DNA of 62,288 nucleotides, taken from the NCBI GenBank assembly GCA_012729835.1, contig JAAYCK010000136.1:1-62288 (forward strand), in the 5' to 3' direction. The stretch is from Syntrophomonadaceae bacterium. Its GTDB lineage: Bacteria > Bacillota > Syntrophomonadia > Syntrophomonadales > Syntrophomonadaceae. The notes beneath the pieces are model-generated. The model was not told where the DNA came from, did no database searches, and saw only the letters and a program-made list of their open reading frames with translations. The stretch's first letter is position 1. Each line of letters begins with the position of its first letter. A program made the translations under genes and the position numbers. This document shows, one piece after another, positions 15,673-24,305 of the stretch.

Positions 15673-16518
15673 CTATTTACCAGCAGAAGGCTGATTTTTG
15701 ATGGCGGTATCCATCATGGCTTTTCGATCAGCTTCGGATATCCCGGCCAGGATCTCATTTATCTGGGCCTGATCCGGGTTGCCTTTTTTCATGCCAACTG
15801 CTATGGCCACATCATCATCAGAGGCCTGGAATCCCTGTCCAGCAACAAATTCCACCATAGCAAACTTGGGATTAGCAGTGGAGGCAGAAACCCCTTCCGG
15901 CCGCTCCGATACATATCCGTCAATTATGCCGGACTCCAGGGCAACCCGCATGGCTGCGAAATCATCCATGGCGGTTTGCTTCTTGACGCCCTTGATCTGA
16001 TCGATAACGGTGTAATGGAAGGTATCGAGCTGAGCAGTAACCTTAGCCCCAGAAAAATCCTGGATACTCTTGGCCTTTTCATAGGTTGATCCCTTTTTGA
16101 CCACCATGACCAAGTCCGATTTGTAATAATTATCCGTAAAATCAATGGTCTTCTTGCGTTCGGCCGTCGGTGACATACCGGCAATAATCGCATCTATGGT
16201 TCCCGATTGTACCGCCGGGGTAAGACCGGCCCAGGAAGTCTTGACGATAACCAGTTCACGATCCAGACCATCGGCTATCTTTTTGGCGATCTCCACATCA
16301 TAGCCTCCGGCAAATTCCTTGCTACCGGAAATAGCTACTGCCCCGTTGCTGTCATCAGTCTGAGTCCAGTTAAAGGGCGCATAGGCGCATTCAAGTCCAA
16401 CTTTGAATTCCTTTTTAACTGTCTCTTTGGGTTCGGTCTTTTTGCTGCAGCCAGCCGCTCCCAGCATCAAGCTGAAGGCCAGGATCCCGCACAAAACCAG
16501 TGTCAACGAACGCTTCAT
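15673..16518 (-). CDS. Amino acid ABC transporter substrate-binding lipoprotein, system B
   Basis: A lipoprotein of 281 residues from the ATG at 16518, which has a GGAGGGATGAAGG ribosome binding site; a start 13 codons upstream would put extra charged residues before the signal peptide. The lipobox is MLGAAGC. Binding-fold stretches are FKVGLECAYAPFNWTQTDD, GYDVEIAKKIADGLDREL and IIAGMSPTAERKKTIDFTD. The ECAYAPFNW segment is frequent in proteins binding basic or polar amino acids, but ligand assignment is not possible here. First gene of system B. Confidence 0.9.
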   Translation of the reverse strand: MKRSLTLVLCGILAFSLMLGAAGCSKKTEPKETVKKEFKVGLECAYAPFNWTQTDDSNGAVAISGSKEFAGGYDVEIAKKIADGLDRELVIVKTSWAGLTPAVQSGTIDAIIAGMSPTAERKKTIDFTDNYYKSDLVMVVKKGSTYEKAKSIQDFSGAKVTAQLDTFHYTVIDQIKGVKKQTAMDDFAAMRVALESGIIDGYVSERPEGVSASTANPKFAMVEFVAGQGFQASDDDVAIAVGMKKGNPDQAQINEILAGISEADRKAMMDTAIKNQPSAGK

Positions 16519-16728
16519 TCCTTCATCCCTCCAATTAATTTTATTCCCGCGTGGCATATTGCTATAATCCGTTCAACAATAAGGCATGCCGGGAATATCA
16601 ATAAAAAAGTATTCAATGTATATATTTCGATGTATTGTTGGTTTTCCCTGCTTATCTTAAGTTCAAATTCGACAGTCATATATGGACGTTAATGGATTAT
16701 ATTAGAATTAGAGCGCTTTCTCGTGGCA

Positions 16729-17628
16729 TCAGGAAGGTGATGAAGAGCGCCATTGGGAAACCAGCATCCCGGAAAGCATCAGCAGGCACCCGGTGATTTC
16801 CTGTAGCCCCATCCGTTCTCCCAACAGTAGATATCCGCCCAGCACCCCGAAGACAGCTTCCATGCTGAGAATGATGGCAGCGTGGGCTGGTGAGGCAAAT
16901 TTCTGCCCGATTACCTGCAGGGTATAGGCAATGCCCACTGAGCAAAACCCGCCATAGAGTATGGGCAGAGCGGCCTGCTGCAGACTGGCCCAGGTAATTG
17001 TTTCGTTAAATACGGCTACGGTCAAGCCCAGCAGTGCACAGGTCAGAAATTGAATGCAGGATAGCCTGACCGCACTGAGCCGTTTAAAATAGCCGATAAC
17101 ATGGATATGTACCGCCCAGAAGAAAGCGCCGATCAGGACCAGCAGGTCACCCAACTGCAGGGAAGATGATTCCCTGATGCAGAGAAAATACAGACCGATC
17201 AAGCCCAGCATGCAGCCCATCCAGGTGGCAATACCTATCCGCTGTTTTAAAAACAGCCCCAAAATCGGCACGAGCACCAAATATAATCCGGTAATAAAGG
17301 CGGCCTTGCCCGCTGTAGTGTAGAGCAAACCCAACTGCTGCAGGGAAACCGCGATAAAGAGCACAGTACCGGTCAGGATGCCGGGCAGCAGAGTCTCCTG
17401 GAAAGATGAAGGCTGGTCATATCCACCGACCCGACCAAAATAGAAAATCAATGGCAGCAAGGACAGACCACCCAGGAGGAAGCGTACTCCATTATAGGTG
17501 AAGGGGCCTACATAGTCCATCCCCACCCGCTGGGCAACAAAAGCAAAGCCCCAGATGGCAGCCGCCAGCAACATGAGTAGGTTGCCATATATATGCGCCT
17601 TTTCGGAATTCAATCTGTGAAATCGCAT
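16729..17628 (-). CDS. EamA/DMT family transporter
   Basis: A membrane protein of 299 residues when started at ATG 17628 (MRFHRLNSEK), with ten predicted helices in two EamA repeats: LLMLLAAAIWGFAFVAQRVG in the first and LGDLLVLIGAFFWAVHIHVI in the second. Members export amino acids, nucleotides or drugs or are of unknown substrate. An in-frame extension to 17709 exists, but it overlaps the relic of a GHKL ATPase gene and lacks membrane-protein character, so the internal start is preferred. The nearest genes are unrelated. Confidence 0.85.
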   Translation of the reverse strand: MRFHRLNSEKAHIYGNLLMLLAAAIWGFAFVAQRVGMDYVGPFTYNGVRFLLGGLSLLPLIFYFGRVGGYDQPSSFQETLLPGILTGTVLFIAVSLQQLGLLYTTAGKAAFITGLYLVLVPILGLFLKQRIGIATWMGCMLGLIGLYFLCIRESSSLQLGDLLVLIGAFFWAVHIHVIGYFKRLSAVRLSCIQFLTCALLGLTVAVFNETITWASLQQAALPILYGGFCSVGIAYTLQVIGQKFASPAHAAIILSMEAVFGVLGGYLLLGERMGLQEITGCLLMLSGMLVSQWRSSSPS

Positions 17629-17698
17629 GCCTCGACTCATTCTTACACAGTTCGCCACGGCAATCATATGTCCTGCTCGTTCGTTTAAGAACAAGAGT

Positions 17699-17860
17699 CC
17701 CAACCCCATCGTCTATTACCCAGAAAGCAATTTCAAATACATTGCATTTAACCCCAATACCCAGTTTTGTTGCTTCAGCATGTTCAATAACATTATTCAC
17801 CATCTCGCCAATACCATAATGACAAATATCATTAACATTTTGAGCTAATTGGGGCAACAA
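17699..17860 (-). pseudogene. Relic of a GHKL (HATPase) domain
   Basis: About 54 codons read as the N-terminal half of a histidine-kinase-like ATPase: ICHYGIGEMVNNVIEHAEA holds the N-box (E-x3-N) and FWVIDDGVG holds the G1 box (D-x-G-x-G). After GVGTLVLK the frame loses similarity and runs into the EamA start region. The rest of the domain is missing. This is best read as a decayed anti-sigma or kinase-like gene, partly overwritten or deleted. Confidence 0.6.
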
Positions 17861-17930
17861 AGGTTTAAGGTTGATTTAATCCTCCCAATTGTCATATATT
17901 TTAGACTATTTTAGTCAAATAAGCCCATAA

Positions 17931-18069
17931 GATGAAAGTTCCTGTTTTGCAGATCTCCGGCTGGCAAGTCCCGAGATCGATATGTACACCCAAGTCATCC
18001 ATCATAAGGATAAATGGTTGTCTCCGGCTCTGACCGCCCTGTTGGATATCACTGGTGAATACTTCTAGA
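17931..18069 (+). pseudogene. C-terminal relic of a LysR-type regulator
   Basis: A 45-codon frame preceded by a stop and ended by TAG, with SPEIDMYTQVIHHKDKWLSP followed by ALTALLDI. This matches the usual end of LysR-family effector domains (a basic HK-KWLSP-A-x-x-F/L stretch). No DNA-binding domain is present anywhere nearby, so the gene has been deleted apart from its tail. Confidence 0.6.
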
Positions 18070-18157
18070 AGCCAGGGCCGGTGCCACTTCTAATCCCTAC
18101 ACACTTTCACTTAAATAAAAATTTCAGGTTGCACTACGACATTTATATCTAAATATC

Positions 18158-18262
18158 ATGATCAATATCGACCCTTATTGCGTCGGCGAGTTGTTCCTAA
18201 ATAAAGAAGTAGCCGACCTGGATGCCTATATTGCCTACGAGATACTTATGAATATTGAGTAA
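18158..18262 (+). other. Short open frame of unknown status (34 aa)
   Basis: ATG-initiated frame with NIDPYCVGELFLNKEVADLD and an acidic/Tyr-rich C-terminus. It reads like a protein tail, but there is no ribosome binding site and no family is recognised. With the LysR and GHKL fragments on its left it may be another relic in a deletion-prone gap. Confidence 0.3.
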
Positions 18263-18382
18263 CAAAATAAATAGTTTTCTATCCCCGCTATTACTATAAA
18301 AAATCTCGGATAAAATTGCTTTTAGACGGCCCGATGGTTATGCTTGCAGTATAAGGTCAAGATATGATGGGGGGTAAATAAT

Positions 18383-19387
18383 ATGCAATTCCGATCATTG
18401 GGAGGTTCCGGGCTCAAGGTCAGCAGCCTGTGCATGGGCACTATGACCTTTGGCAACCAGGCAGATAAGAAGACCTCTTGGGCCATGTTGGACCGTGCTT
18501 GGGAAGCCGGTATAAACTTCATCGATACCGCAGACGGTTATCCCTTGGGCGGCAGCTTCGAACAACTGGGTTCCACCGAAGAGTTCATCGGCGAGTGGCT
18601 GATCGGCAAGCGGGATAAATTTGTGTTAGCCACCAAGTGCTTCATGCCCATGGGGCCTAATGTAAATGAGCGTGGCCTAAGCCGCAAACACATAATAGAG
18701 GCCGCCGAGCATAGTTTGCGGCGTTTAAAAACTGACTACCTGGACCTATACCAGGCTCATCAATTCGATCCCGACACACCCATAGAAGAAACCCTGCGCG
18801 CCTTTGACGATCTGGTTCGGCAGGGTAAAGTACGCTACATCGGGGTCTCCAACTGGAAGGCCTGGCAGGTGATGAAGGCTCAGGGTATTGCAGACAAAAA
18901 GAACTACAGTAACATTGTAAGCGTTCAGCCCCGCTACAACCTGCTGTTTCGTTTGATCGAAGAAGAATTGGTCCCCCTTTGCGACAGTGAGGGTATCGGT
19001 ATAATAAGTTACAATCCCTTGGCCGGCGGTATGCTGACCGGGCGCTACCAACCTGGTCAATCCGTGGAGGAACACTCTCGCTTCACGTTGGGTGGGGTTT
19101 ATCAGGCCGGCGCTCTTTACCAACATCGTTACTGGCAGGAGCCAGTTTTTTCAGCTGTGGAAAGGTATCGCGCCTGGTGCCGGGAAAATGCCTATGATAT
19201 GGCTACTACCGCAGTACGCTGGACTATGCATCAAGCCGCGGTAAGTTCAGTTATAATCGGGGCCAGCCGTCCTGAGCAGATGGAAGTTAGTCTGGCAGCT
19301 GCTGACATGCCTCCACTGGGGCAAGAGGCGCTTGATTGGCTGAATGAGCTGTGGTTTTCCTTGCCTCGACGCCAGGATAACTATTAA
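18383..19387 (+). CDS. Aldo/keto reductase
   Basis: A 334-residue NAD(P)H-dependent oxidoreductase of the aldo/keto reductase superfamily (YajO/Tas-like). The catalytic tetrad is visible: Asp and Tyr in FIDTADGYPLGG, Lys in FVLATKCF and His in YQAHQFD. The C-terminal cofactor-binding segment VSSVIIGASRPEQMEVSL is also typical. A GGGGGG site precedes the ATG by eight bases. It is monocistronic with a terminator directly after it. The substrate is unknown. Confidence 0.92.
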   Translation: MQFRSLGGSGLKVSSLCMGTMTFGNQADKKTSWAMLDRAWEAGINFIDTADGYPLGGSFEQLGSTEEFIGEWLIGKRDKFVLATKCFMPMGPNVNERGLSRKHIIEAAEHSLRRLKTDYLDLYQAHQFDPDTPIEETLRAFDDLVRQGKVRYIGVSNWKAWQVMKAQGIADKKNYSNIVSVQPRYNLLFRLIEEELVPLCDSEGIGIISYNPLAGGMLTGRYQPGQSVEEHSRFTLGGVYQAGALYQHRYWQEPVFSAVERYRAWCRENAYDMATTAVRWTMHQAAVSSVIIGASRPEQMEVSLAAADMPPLGQEALDWLNELWFSLPRRQDNY

Positions 19388-19401
19388 AGAATCCCACGCG
19401 T

Positions 19402-19436
19402 AAGCCCGCCGGTTCTTGCACCAGGCGGGCTTTTGA
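19402..19436 (+). terminator. Intrinsic terminator after aldo/keto reductase
   Basis: AAGCCCGCC (19402-19410) pairs with GGCGGGCTT (19424-19432) and is followed by TT. Confidence 0.85.
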
Positions 19437-19462
19437 AAACAGCTATTCACCAAATATAGTTC

Positions 19463-19876
19463 TTAAGCCTGTAATTCTTCTTCTTCCTCGGCCGATCTCT
19501 GAACAGTTGCAAATTTACCCTGCAGGGGTTCTTCCTCTTCGGGGCTCTTGCATTGAGCCGCCTGGAACTTGCCTTGCAGCGGTTCCTCTTCCTCCGGGCT
19601 CTGGCGTTGTACCGTATGGAATTTGCCCTGCAACGGCTCCTCTTCCTCCGGACTAGTAGTCCGCTGAACCGGCTGCCGACTGAGCAGTTGGGTTACCGCT
19701 TGGTTGCCCAGTGTCTTTTGCAGCTGGGCAATGTTCCCGCTGGTAAGAGCACTGGGGTTGATAGCCGCCAGTTGAGCTGCCTGACCCACATTACCTTGCT
19801 GTTGTATCTGGGTTTTGCTTCTTGGGGCAGAGTCTTTTTTCAGTAGCCCGTCCCGGTTTGAAAATACTTGTTCCAA
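19463..19876 (-). CDS. Orphan repeat protein resembling the N-terminus of DUF4157/eCIS-associated proteins
   Basis: A 137-residue acidic, low-complexity protein. Residues about 45-72 hold GNIAQLQKTLGNQAVTQLLS, the 'LGNQAV' segment that precedes DUF4157 putative metallopeptidase domains in proteins associated with extracellular contractile injection systems and similar polymorphic proteins. Three tandem 18-residue units follow (SPEEEEPLQGKF plus a variable Q/R-rich part), and the protein ends with a fourth, degenerate EEEEELQA. The DUF4157 domain with its HExxH-like motif is missing: the gene stops directly after the repeats. No injection-system genes are in the window. It may be a truncated cargo gene or a stand-alone linker/adaptor. 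The start region lacks a clear ribosome binding site. Confidence 0.65.
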   Translation of the reverse strand: MEQVFSNRDGLLKKDSAPRSKTQIQQQGNVGQAAQLAAINPSALTSGNIAQLQKTLGNQAVTQLLSRQPVQRTTSPEEEEPLQGKFHTVQRQSPEEEEPLQGKFQAAQCKSPEEEEPLQGKFATVQRSAEEEEELQA

Positions 19877-20021
19877 GCTATCACGCCCTTACCATTAATC
19901 ACATTTTGATGTCAGCCGCTAATAACTATTTCCTTTGACACCTTAATATACCTAATTATTTGCACAACTTTAATTTTTGTCAACCTGCGCCTGGGATACA
20001 CCGTGCAGCGGACAAGTTGCT

Positions 20022-21107
20022 TCAGGATCGGTTCATCTTCATAAACGCTTCCAGACGGCCTTTTTCCATAAGAACCGCCCCCATCAATTCGCGCCCGCTG
20101 GCAGGAGTAGAAAGCGCATCCTCCCGTCTGCTCATCTGCAGAGCATCACTGGGGCAGACCGACACACACAGGCCACAGCCAATACAACGTTCCGCCTCTA
20201 CAGAAACCACCTCGCCAGCTTCAACTATGGCTTCTACCGGACAGCGGTCGTCCAAACAGGCCATACAGCCTATGCACTCTTCCAGCTGGTATTCTACGAT
20301 AAAGCCAGAACGGGCGAAGGCATGGGGATTCTTTAATCGGGTCAGCCCCCGCAAAATAGTGCAGCAACAGGAACAACAATTGCACACTACCGCGAATTCA
20401 TCCTGCGAGTTGTTGCAGGTATGGACCAAACCGGCCTCCTCCGCCTTATCCAGCACTGCCAAGGCTTCCTCAGCCGTAATATGGCGGGCTCGTCCGCGCT
20501 CCACCAGATACTCGGCATTACCTCCAAAAGCCAGGCATACTTCGATGGGTTTCTCACAATTTCTCATACTGACACGGCAGGCACAATCGGCCAGGGCTAT
20601 ATAGCGGGCACGTTCGATCATATTAGAAACTGATTCATAAGGAAGGATCTCGGTGGTCAGGGTCAGGCTCCGGCGCACTGGTATAACACGCATTTGCGGA
20701 GTTGGTGATCCAGCAAATTCGTTGCCCAGAGCCTCTTCGTGATACTTGTGCCATAGTTGCCCTAATTGATCCCGCAATGCGATATCCTTTATCCGCATAA
20801 AAGGGAACTCATATAGTCCGGGGATAGTGGGCAGCAGACTGTAGCGGGGGTTCCCCATCTTATCCTTTTTTGCATATACCAGAGCCCGGTCAGCCATTCC
20901 CTCCAGAGCGATATAGATTGTCTCGGCCGGCATTGATATTTTTTCTGCCAGGAAATCCAGGGAGGCCAGCGCAAAAGTTAACTCGGCCGCAATCGCAGCA
21001 TCCTCCTCAGTGAATAATATCCGGAGAATCTGGTCAAAGGTCTCGGTAGCCGGTGCACCCGCCGGATGCAAGCTCAGTTTTTGCTGTAAACGCTGATAAT
21101 GGTTCAT
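20022..21107 (-). CDS. 4Fe-4S dicluster protein with N-terminal winged-helix-like domain
   Basis: A 361-residue cytoplasmic protein, started at the ATG at 21107 after GGGAGGGA. The N-terminal 90 residues look like a winged helix (TFALASLDFLAEKISMPAET). The middle has cysteine clusters ADCACRVSMRNC and VVCNCCSCCC. The C-terminal part is a bacterial two-[4Fe-4S] ferredoxin domain with CIGCMACLDDRCP and CIGCGLCVSVCP. Similar proteins accompany CO-dehydrogenase, benzoyl-CoA or reductive pathways as electron carriers, but no partner enzyme is next to it. It is downstream of an MBL-fold gene in what looks like an operon, divergent from a MarR regulator. Confidence 0.85.
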   Translation of the reverse strand: MNHYQRLQQKLSLHPAGAPATETFDQILRILFTEEDAAIAAELTFALASLDFLAEKISMPAETIYIALEGMADRALVYAKKDKMGNPRYSLLPTIPGLYEFPFMRIKDIALRDQLGQLWHKYHEEALGNEFAGSPTPQMRVIPVRRSLTLTTEILPYESVSNMIERARYIALADCACRVSMRNCEKPIEVCLAFGGNAEYLVERGRARHITAEEALAVLDKAEEAGLVHTCNNSQDEFAVVCNCCSCCCTILRGLTRLKNPHAFARSGFIVEYQLEECIGCMACLDDRCPVEAIVEAGEVVSVEAERCIGCGLCVSVCPSDALQMSRREDALSTPASGRELMGAVLMEKGRLEAFMKMNRS

Positions 21108-21141
21108 GGTACTTCCCTCCCGCATGTTATCAATCTCGTTT

Positions 21142-21216
21142 TTAACCTTTTACTATGCCTTCCCGGGCATTCAGGAGCAGTTGGGTCACTTCACCGTAAT
21201 CGTAGCGTATTATCAT
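21142..21216 (-). CDS. Possible 24-residue ORF between the MBL and ferredoxin genes
   Basis: ATG-initiated frame starting seven bases after AAAGGATG, reading MIIRYDYGEVTQLLLNAREG. It ends 35 bases before the ferredoxin start. It could be a small coupling ORF or chance; no homologue is recognised. Confidence 0.3.
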   Translation of the reverse strand: MIIRYDYGEVTQLLLNAREGIVKG

Positions 21217-21231
21217 AACCAACATCCTTTC

Positions 21232-22143
21232 TCAGAGAGACAGTTTTGCGGTGCCAAGGTTTTTAGCGGGATACCAGGTGTCCCCGTCATGACCGGCATA
21301 ACCCTGCTCCTCCAGGAAGCGCAGGTGATTTAGAACCATCATCAGCTCATAAGCCCAGAATATGGTTTCGGGTCGAGGCAGACGGCGGTAGATGGGAAGT
21401 TCTCTGGCAATCTCCTCAATTGTACTGCGGCCATTATAGAGCAATGCCGCCACCCGACGCTGGCGCTCTAGTACCGTCGCGCGGTAGGCCATCAGTCGTT
21501 GTCCCTCAGGATCACGTATGAAGGGGGTCCCGTGTCCGCTGATGTAGTATTCCGCCCCGATGGCTGCCAGTCGATCCAGGGAGTTGAGCTGGTCCGCTAC
21601 TGATGAATGCACCATACCATACCAGGGGCCAAACTCGGAAAACTCTATATCACTGGTAAATACGAAGCCTTGCTCCGGAAAAAAGAAGCAGCAATGACCG
21701 GCACAGTGTCCCGGCATATGCAGGACCTGAAAGGTAATATTACCAGTGCATATCTCCTGACCGTCCTCCATTTCTTCAAAGGATTCTATTGGACGGTAAC
21801 ACATGGCCTGCAGGAAGATCTCTGACCATTCCGGGCTAAGCAAGGAATCGAAGTTGAATTCCTTCAGATAGCCCTTGGCGGATTCTACAATGGATCGGTC
21901 AGCCGGATGCATGAGAACTCTGGCTTCTGGGAAGGCATGGGTATACCGGCAGTGGTCGCCATGACCATGTGAATTGATAATGAGTTGCGGTGGAGACTTT
22001 ATTAACACTTGCAGCTCGCTCTCATCAAACCCGGTTTCAATTAAACAGCGTAGGTCATCTTCCAGCAGCAGACAATTGCAATTGGCATAATGAAAACCTG
22101 GAAATTGGATAAGCTGTATCCCACGATCGATTTGATGTCTCAT
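21232..22143 (-). CDS. MBL-fold metallo-hydrolase
   Basis: A 303-residue metallo-beta-lactamase-fold enzyme. The zinc motif is HGHGDHC at about residue 58, further ligands are in HMPGHCAGH and FTSDIEFSEFG, and the last His is in YISGHGTPF. A C-terminal helical domain of about 90 residues (ELPIYRRLPRPETIFWAYE) resembles those of thioesterase-like or glyoxalase-II-like members. Substrate unknown. It is divergent from the MarR gene at 22323 and probably heads an operon with the ferredoxin gene; MarR control is plausible but not shown. Confidence 0.88.
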   Translation of the reverse strand: MRHQIDRGIQLIQFPGFHYANCNCLLLEDDLRCLIETGFDESELQVLIKSPPQLIINSHGHGDHCRYTHAFPEARVLMHPADRSIVESAKGYLKEFNFDSLLSPEWSEIFLQAMCYRPIESFEEMEDGQEICTGNITFQVLHMPGHCAGHCCFFFPEQGFVFTSDIEFSEFGPWYGMVHSSVADQLNSLDRLAAIGAEYYISGHGTPFIRDPEGQRLMAYRATVLERQRRVAALLYNGRSTIEEIARELPIYRRLPRPETIFWAYELMMVLNHLRFLEEQGYAGHDGDTWYPAKNLGTAKLSL

Positions 22144-22322
22144 TTACTCTTCCCCCTCCTTAGCTCTTGCCAGGGATCTATGATCCTTAAACTTGATCGG
22201 TACTAACATTATATTTAGCAGATGATTACCGCAATAACGTATTTCTCGATTGGAGATATATTAATAATAATATTTTCCCATCCTCTTGACAATACTCCCT
22301 GCTTCCTGGAACATTAAGAAAA

Positions 22323-22790
22323 ATGTTCGAAAGAAGGACGTCTAGTAGGATGGAAGACTTTGCACAGTTCATTCCCTATCGGATGAAAATGGTGATGAAA
22401 GGTTTTGAAAAACAAGGAACGGATTACACCGCGCGTTACAACCTATCCATGGGGCAATCATATATACTCATAGCGTTGATTGAAGAGGATGGTTCCCCCC
22501 TGACCCGGGTAGGACAGCGAGCCAATCTGGAAAGTTCCACTATCACCAACATGGTCGATCGCATGGAGAGAGACGGGCTGGTCGAACGCCGTCCATCCCG
22601 GCTAGATCGTAGGACCATTCTGCTATATATCACCGACAAGGGTCGTGAAATCGGGAAAATAATATACGATGAAGCCTGCCAGCACAACGCTGCTATTGAG
22701 GCATCTCTGGGTGAATACCGGGAAGCCTGGTTTGAGATCGTCAAGCGGATGGAAAAATTCATTGCCGATGGCTATCAACCAAGCAAATGA
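22323..22790 (+). CDS. MarR family transcriptional regulator
   Basis: A 155-residue winged-helix regulator. The wHTH is evident: SPLTRVGQRANLESSTITNM is helix-turn-helix and RRPSRLDRRTILLYITDKG is the wing with the conserved D-x-R. An alternative start at 22350 (MEDFAQF) would remove nine residues and is consistent with the TTGACA box at 22286-22291, but neither start has a strong ribosome binding site. It is divergent from the MBL/ferredoxin operon, the usual layout for a MarR repressor of its neighbour. Confidence 0.9.
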   Translation: MFERRTSSRMEDFAQFIPYRMKMVMKGFEKQGTDYTARYNLSMGQSYILIALIEEDGSPLTRVGQRANLESSTITNMVDRMERDGLVERRPSRLDRRTILLYITDKGREIGKIIYDEACQHNAAIEASLGEYREAWFEIVKRMEKFIADGYQPSK

Positions 22791-22825
22791 TTAATTAACG
22801 GTATGGGAAAGAACTATAAAAGGTA

Positions 22826-22858
22826 CCGCCCGGCATTTATTTCCGGGCGCTTGCTTCT
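22826..22858 (+). terminator. Intrinsic terminator after marR
   Basis: CGCCCGG (22827-22833) pairs with CCGGGCG (22843-22849), followed by CTTGCTTCTT. Confidence 0.7.
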
Positions 22859-22945
22859 TACGCACTTAGTGCAGGTATATAATAATATTACCAGACTCAC
22901 ACAATGGGAACATTCCTGATTATGTTATGTTAGGAGGAAGAAGTG

Positions 22946-23374
22946 ATGTATAAGCGAGTCTTAATCGCATTGGACGGATCAGCTCCATCATTCCGCGCAG
23001 TAAGTGCTGCTGCCAAAATGTCCGCTTCCATAGAAGAGATTACCCTGATCAATGTCGTCACTATCCAACATGTCTTTTCCGCTGATGGTCAAAGTGTAGA
23101 ATTCTTTCCTTCCGAGTATTATCAGGAACTGATGCAGAATGCCCATGAAGTGCTGGACAAGGCCGAGGCAATGCTGGATAAACACCCCCGGGTCACCAAG
23201 ATAGTCGAATCCGGCCCTCCGGCTGAAATAATTCTGCAGCTAGCCGATAAGGACCATTATGACCTCATCATCGTGGGCAGCCGTGGTCTGAATACCCTTG
23301 AGCGATTGTTCTTGGGGAGTGTAGGTCACAAAGTTGTCTCCCTGGCAAACTGTCCGGTGATGTTGGTAAAATAA
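22946..23374 (+). CDS. Universal stress protein (UspA family)
   Basis: A 142-residue UspA-fold protein. The start is ATG 22946, eight bases after GGAGG; an overlapping GTG at 22943 is also in frame. The N-terminal strand RVLIALDGSAPSFRAV and the C-terminal ATP-binding motif G-x2-G-x9-G-S in VGSRGLNTLERLFLGSVGH are both intact, so it is of the ATP-binding type. It lies 19 bases before an MBL-fold gene and is probably cotranscribed with it. Such proteins respond to starvation or redox stress. Confidence 0.92.
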   Translation: MYKRVLIALDGSAPSFRAVSAAAKMSASIEEITLINVVTIQHVFSADGQSVEFFPSEYYQELMQNAHEVLDKAEAMLDKHPRVTKIVESGPPAEIILQLADKDHYDLIIVGSRGLNTLERLFLGSVGHKVVSLANCPVMLVK

Positions 23375-23393
23375 TTATCCGGAGACTCCTTAA

Positions 23394-24305
23394 ATGATGA
23401 TCAGTGAACTAGGCCATATACGAGATAATCTTTATATCCTGGGACACATAGAGTGTCCTGTATACCTGCTCGACGGACCGGAACCAGTGATATTCGATGC
23501 CGGATTGAGCTGCCTGGGCAGCTTATATGCTGAAGCCATCCGCTCCGTCCTGCATGACCGGCAGCCGTCAGCGCTACTTCTCAGCCATGTTCATTGGGAC
23601 CATTGCGGTTCGGCTGCCTACCTGAAACAAGCCTTTCCCGCTATGAAAATTGGCGCGTCAAAAGCGTCGGCTAAAATCCTTAGAAGACCAAATGCCATAG
23701 CTCTTATCCAGAGCCTGAATGAAAACTTTGCCGCAGCCATGCGCTCTCTCCCCGGCATTGAGACCTCATTATTGATAGATGAGCCCTTTTGCCCATTTGA
23801 GATCGACCTGGAACTGGTAGACGGAATGATATATAACGTACCCGAGGGAACGACCATAGAGATGCTGGCAACTCCCGGTCACACCCAGGACCACTTCAGC
23901 TTCTGGCTGCCTGAAGAAAAGGTCCTGCTGGCTGGAGAAGCTGCCGGAGTGTACTATGGGCCGGGGCTAGTGTCTACTGAATTTGTCTCCGATTATGAAT
24001 CGTATTTATCTTCTCTGCATCGTCTGGCCGCCTTGCCGGCTGAAACCTTCTGTCAGGGCCATTACGGGTATCTGGTTGCCCCGGAGATCCCGGCCTTTTT
24101 TGAACAATCCATCAACAGCACCACCAGCTTTAAAAGCAGAGTGCTGGAACTCCTAGCCGAGGAATCCGGTTCCATCGACCAGGTCGCCCTGCGGATAAAG
24201 CAAGAACGCTATGATACCATCCCTGGTGCAAAACAACCAGAACCCGCCTATCTTTTGAACCTCAAGGCCCAGATAAAACACCTGGCCGCCAAATCAAGAC
24301 CGTAA
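23394..24305 (+). CDS. MBL-fold metallo-hydrolase (paralogue of 43352-44260)
   Basis: A 303-residue metallo-beta-lactamase-fold protein. Zinc ligands are in LLSHVHWDHCGS, ATPGHTQDHFSF and AGEAAG, with the final His in FCQGHYGYL. It is clearly paralogous to the protein at 43352-44260: both share LDG/FDG-EPVIFDAG, LSHVHWDHCGSAA and the TEFVSDY segment, and their lengths agree within a residue. The C-terminal helical segment ends with a repeated ...EPAYLLNL motif. Substrate unknown. It is coupled with UspA upstream. Confidence 0.88.
   Translation: MMISELGHIRDNLYILGHIECPVYLLDGPEPVIFDAGLSCLGSLYAEAIRSVLHDRQPSALLLSHVHWDHCGSAAYLKQAFPAMKIGASKASAKILRRPNAIALIQSLNENFAAAMRSLPGIETSLLIDEPFCPFEIDLELVDGMIYNVPEGTTIEMLATPGHTQDHFSFWLPEEKVLLAGEAAGVYYGPGLVSTEFVSDYESYLSSLHRLAALPAETFCQGHYGYLVAPEIPAFFEQSINSTTSFKSRVLELLAEESGSIDQVALRIKQERYDTIPGAKQPEPAYLLNLKAQIKHLAAKSRP

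Noticed and set aside
17492-17698. Continuation of the GHKL-like frame as a 122-aa protein
   Set aside because: After the G1 box the frame is antisense-free but unrelated to the domain and overlaps the well-supported EamA coding region in another frame.
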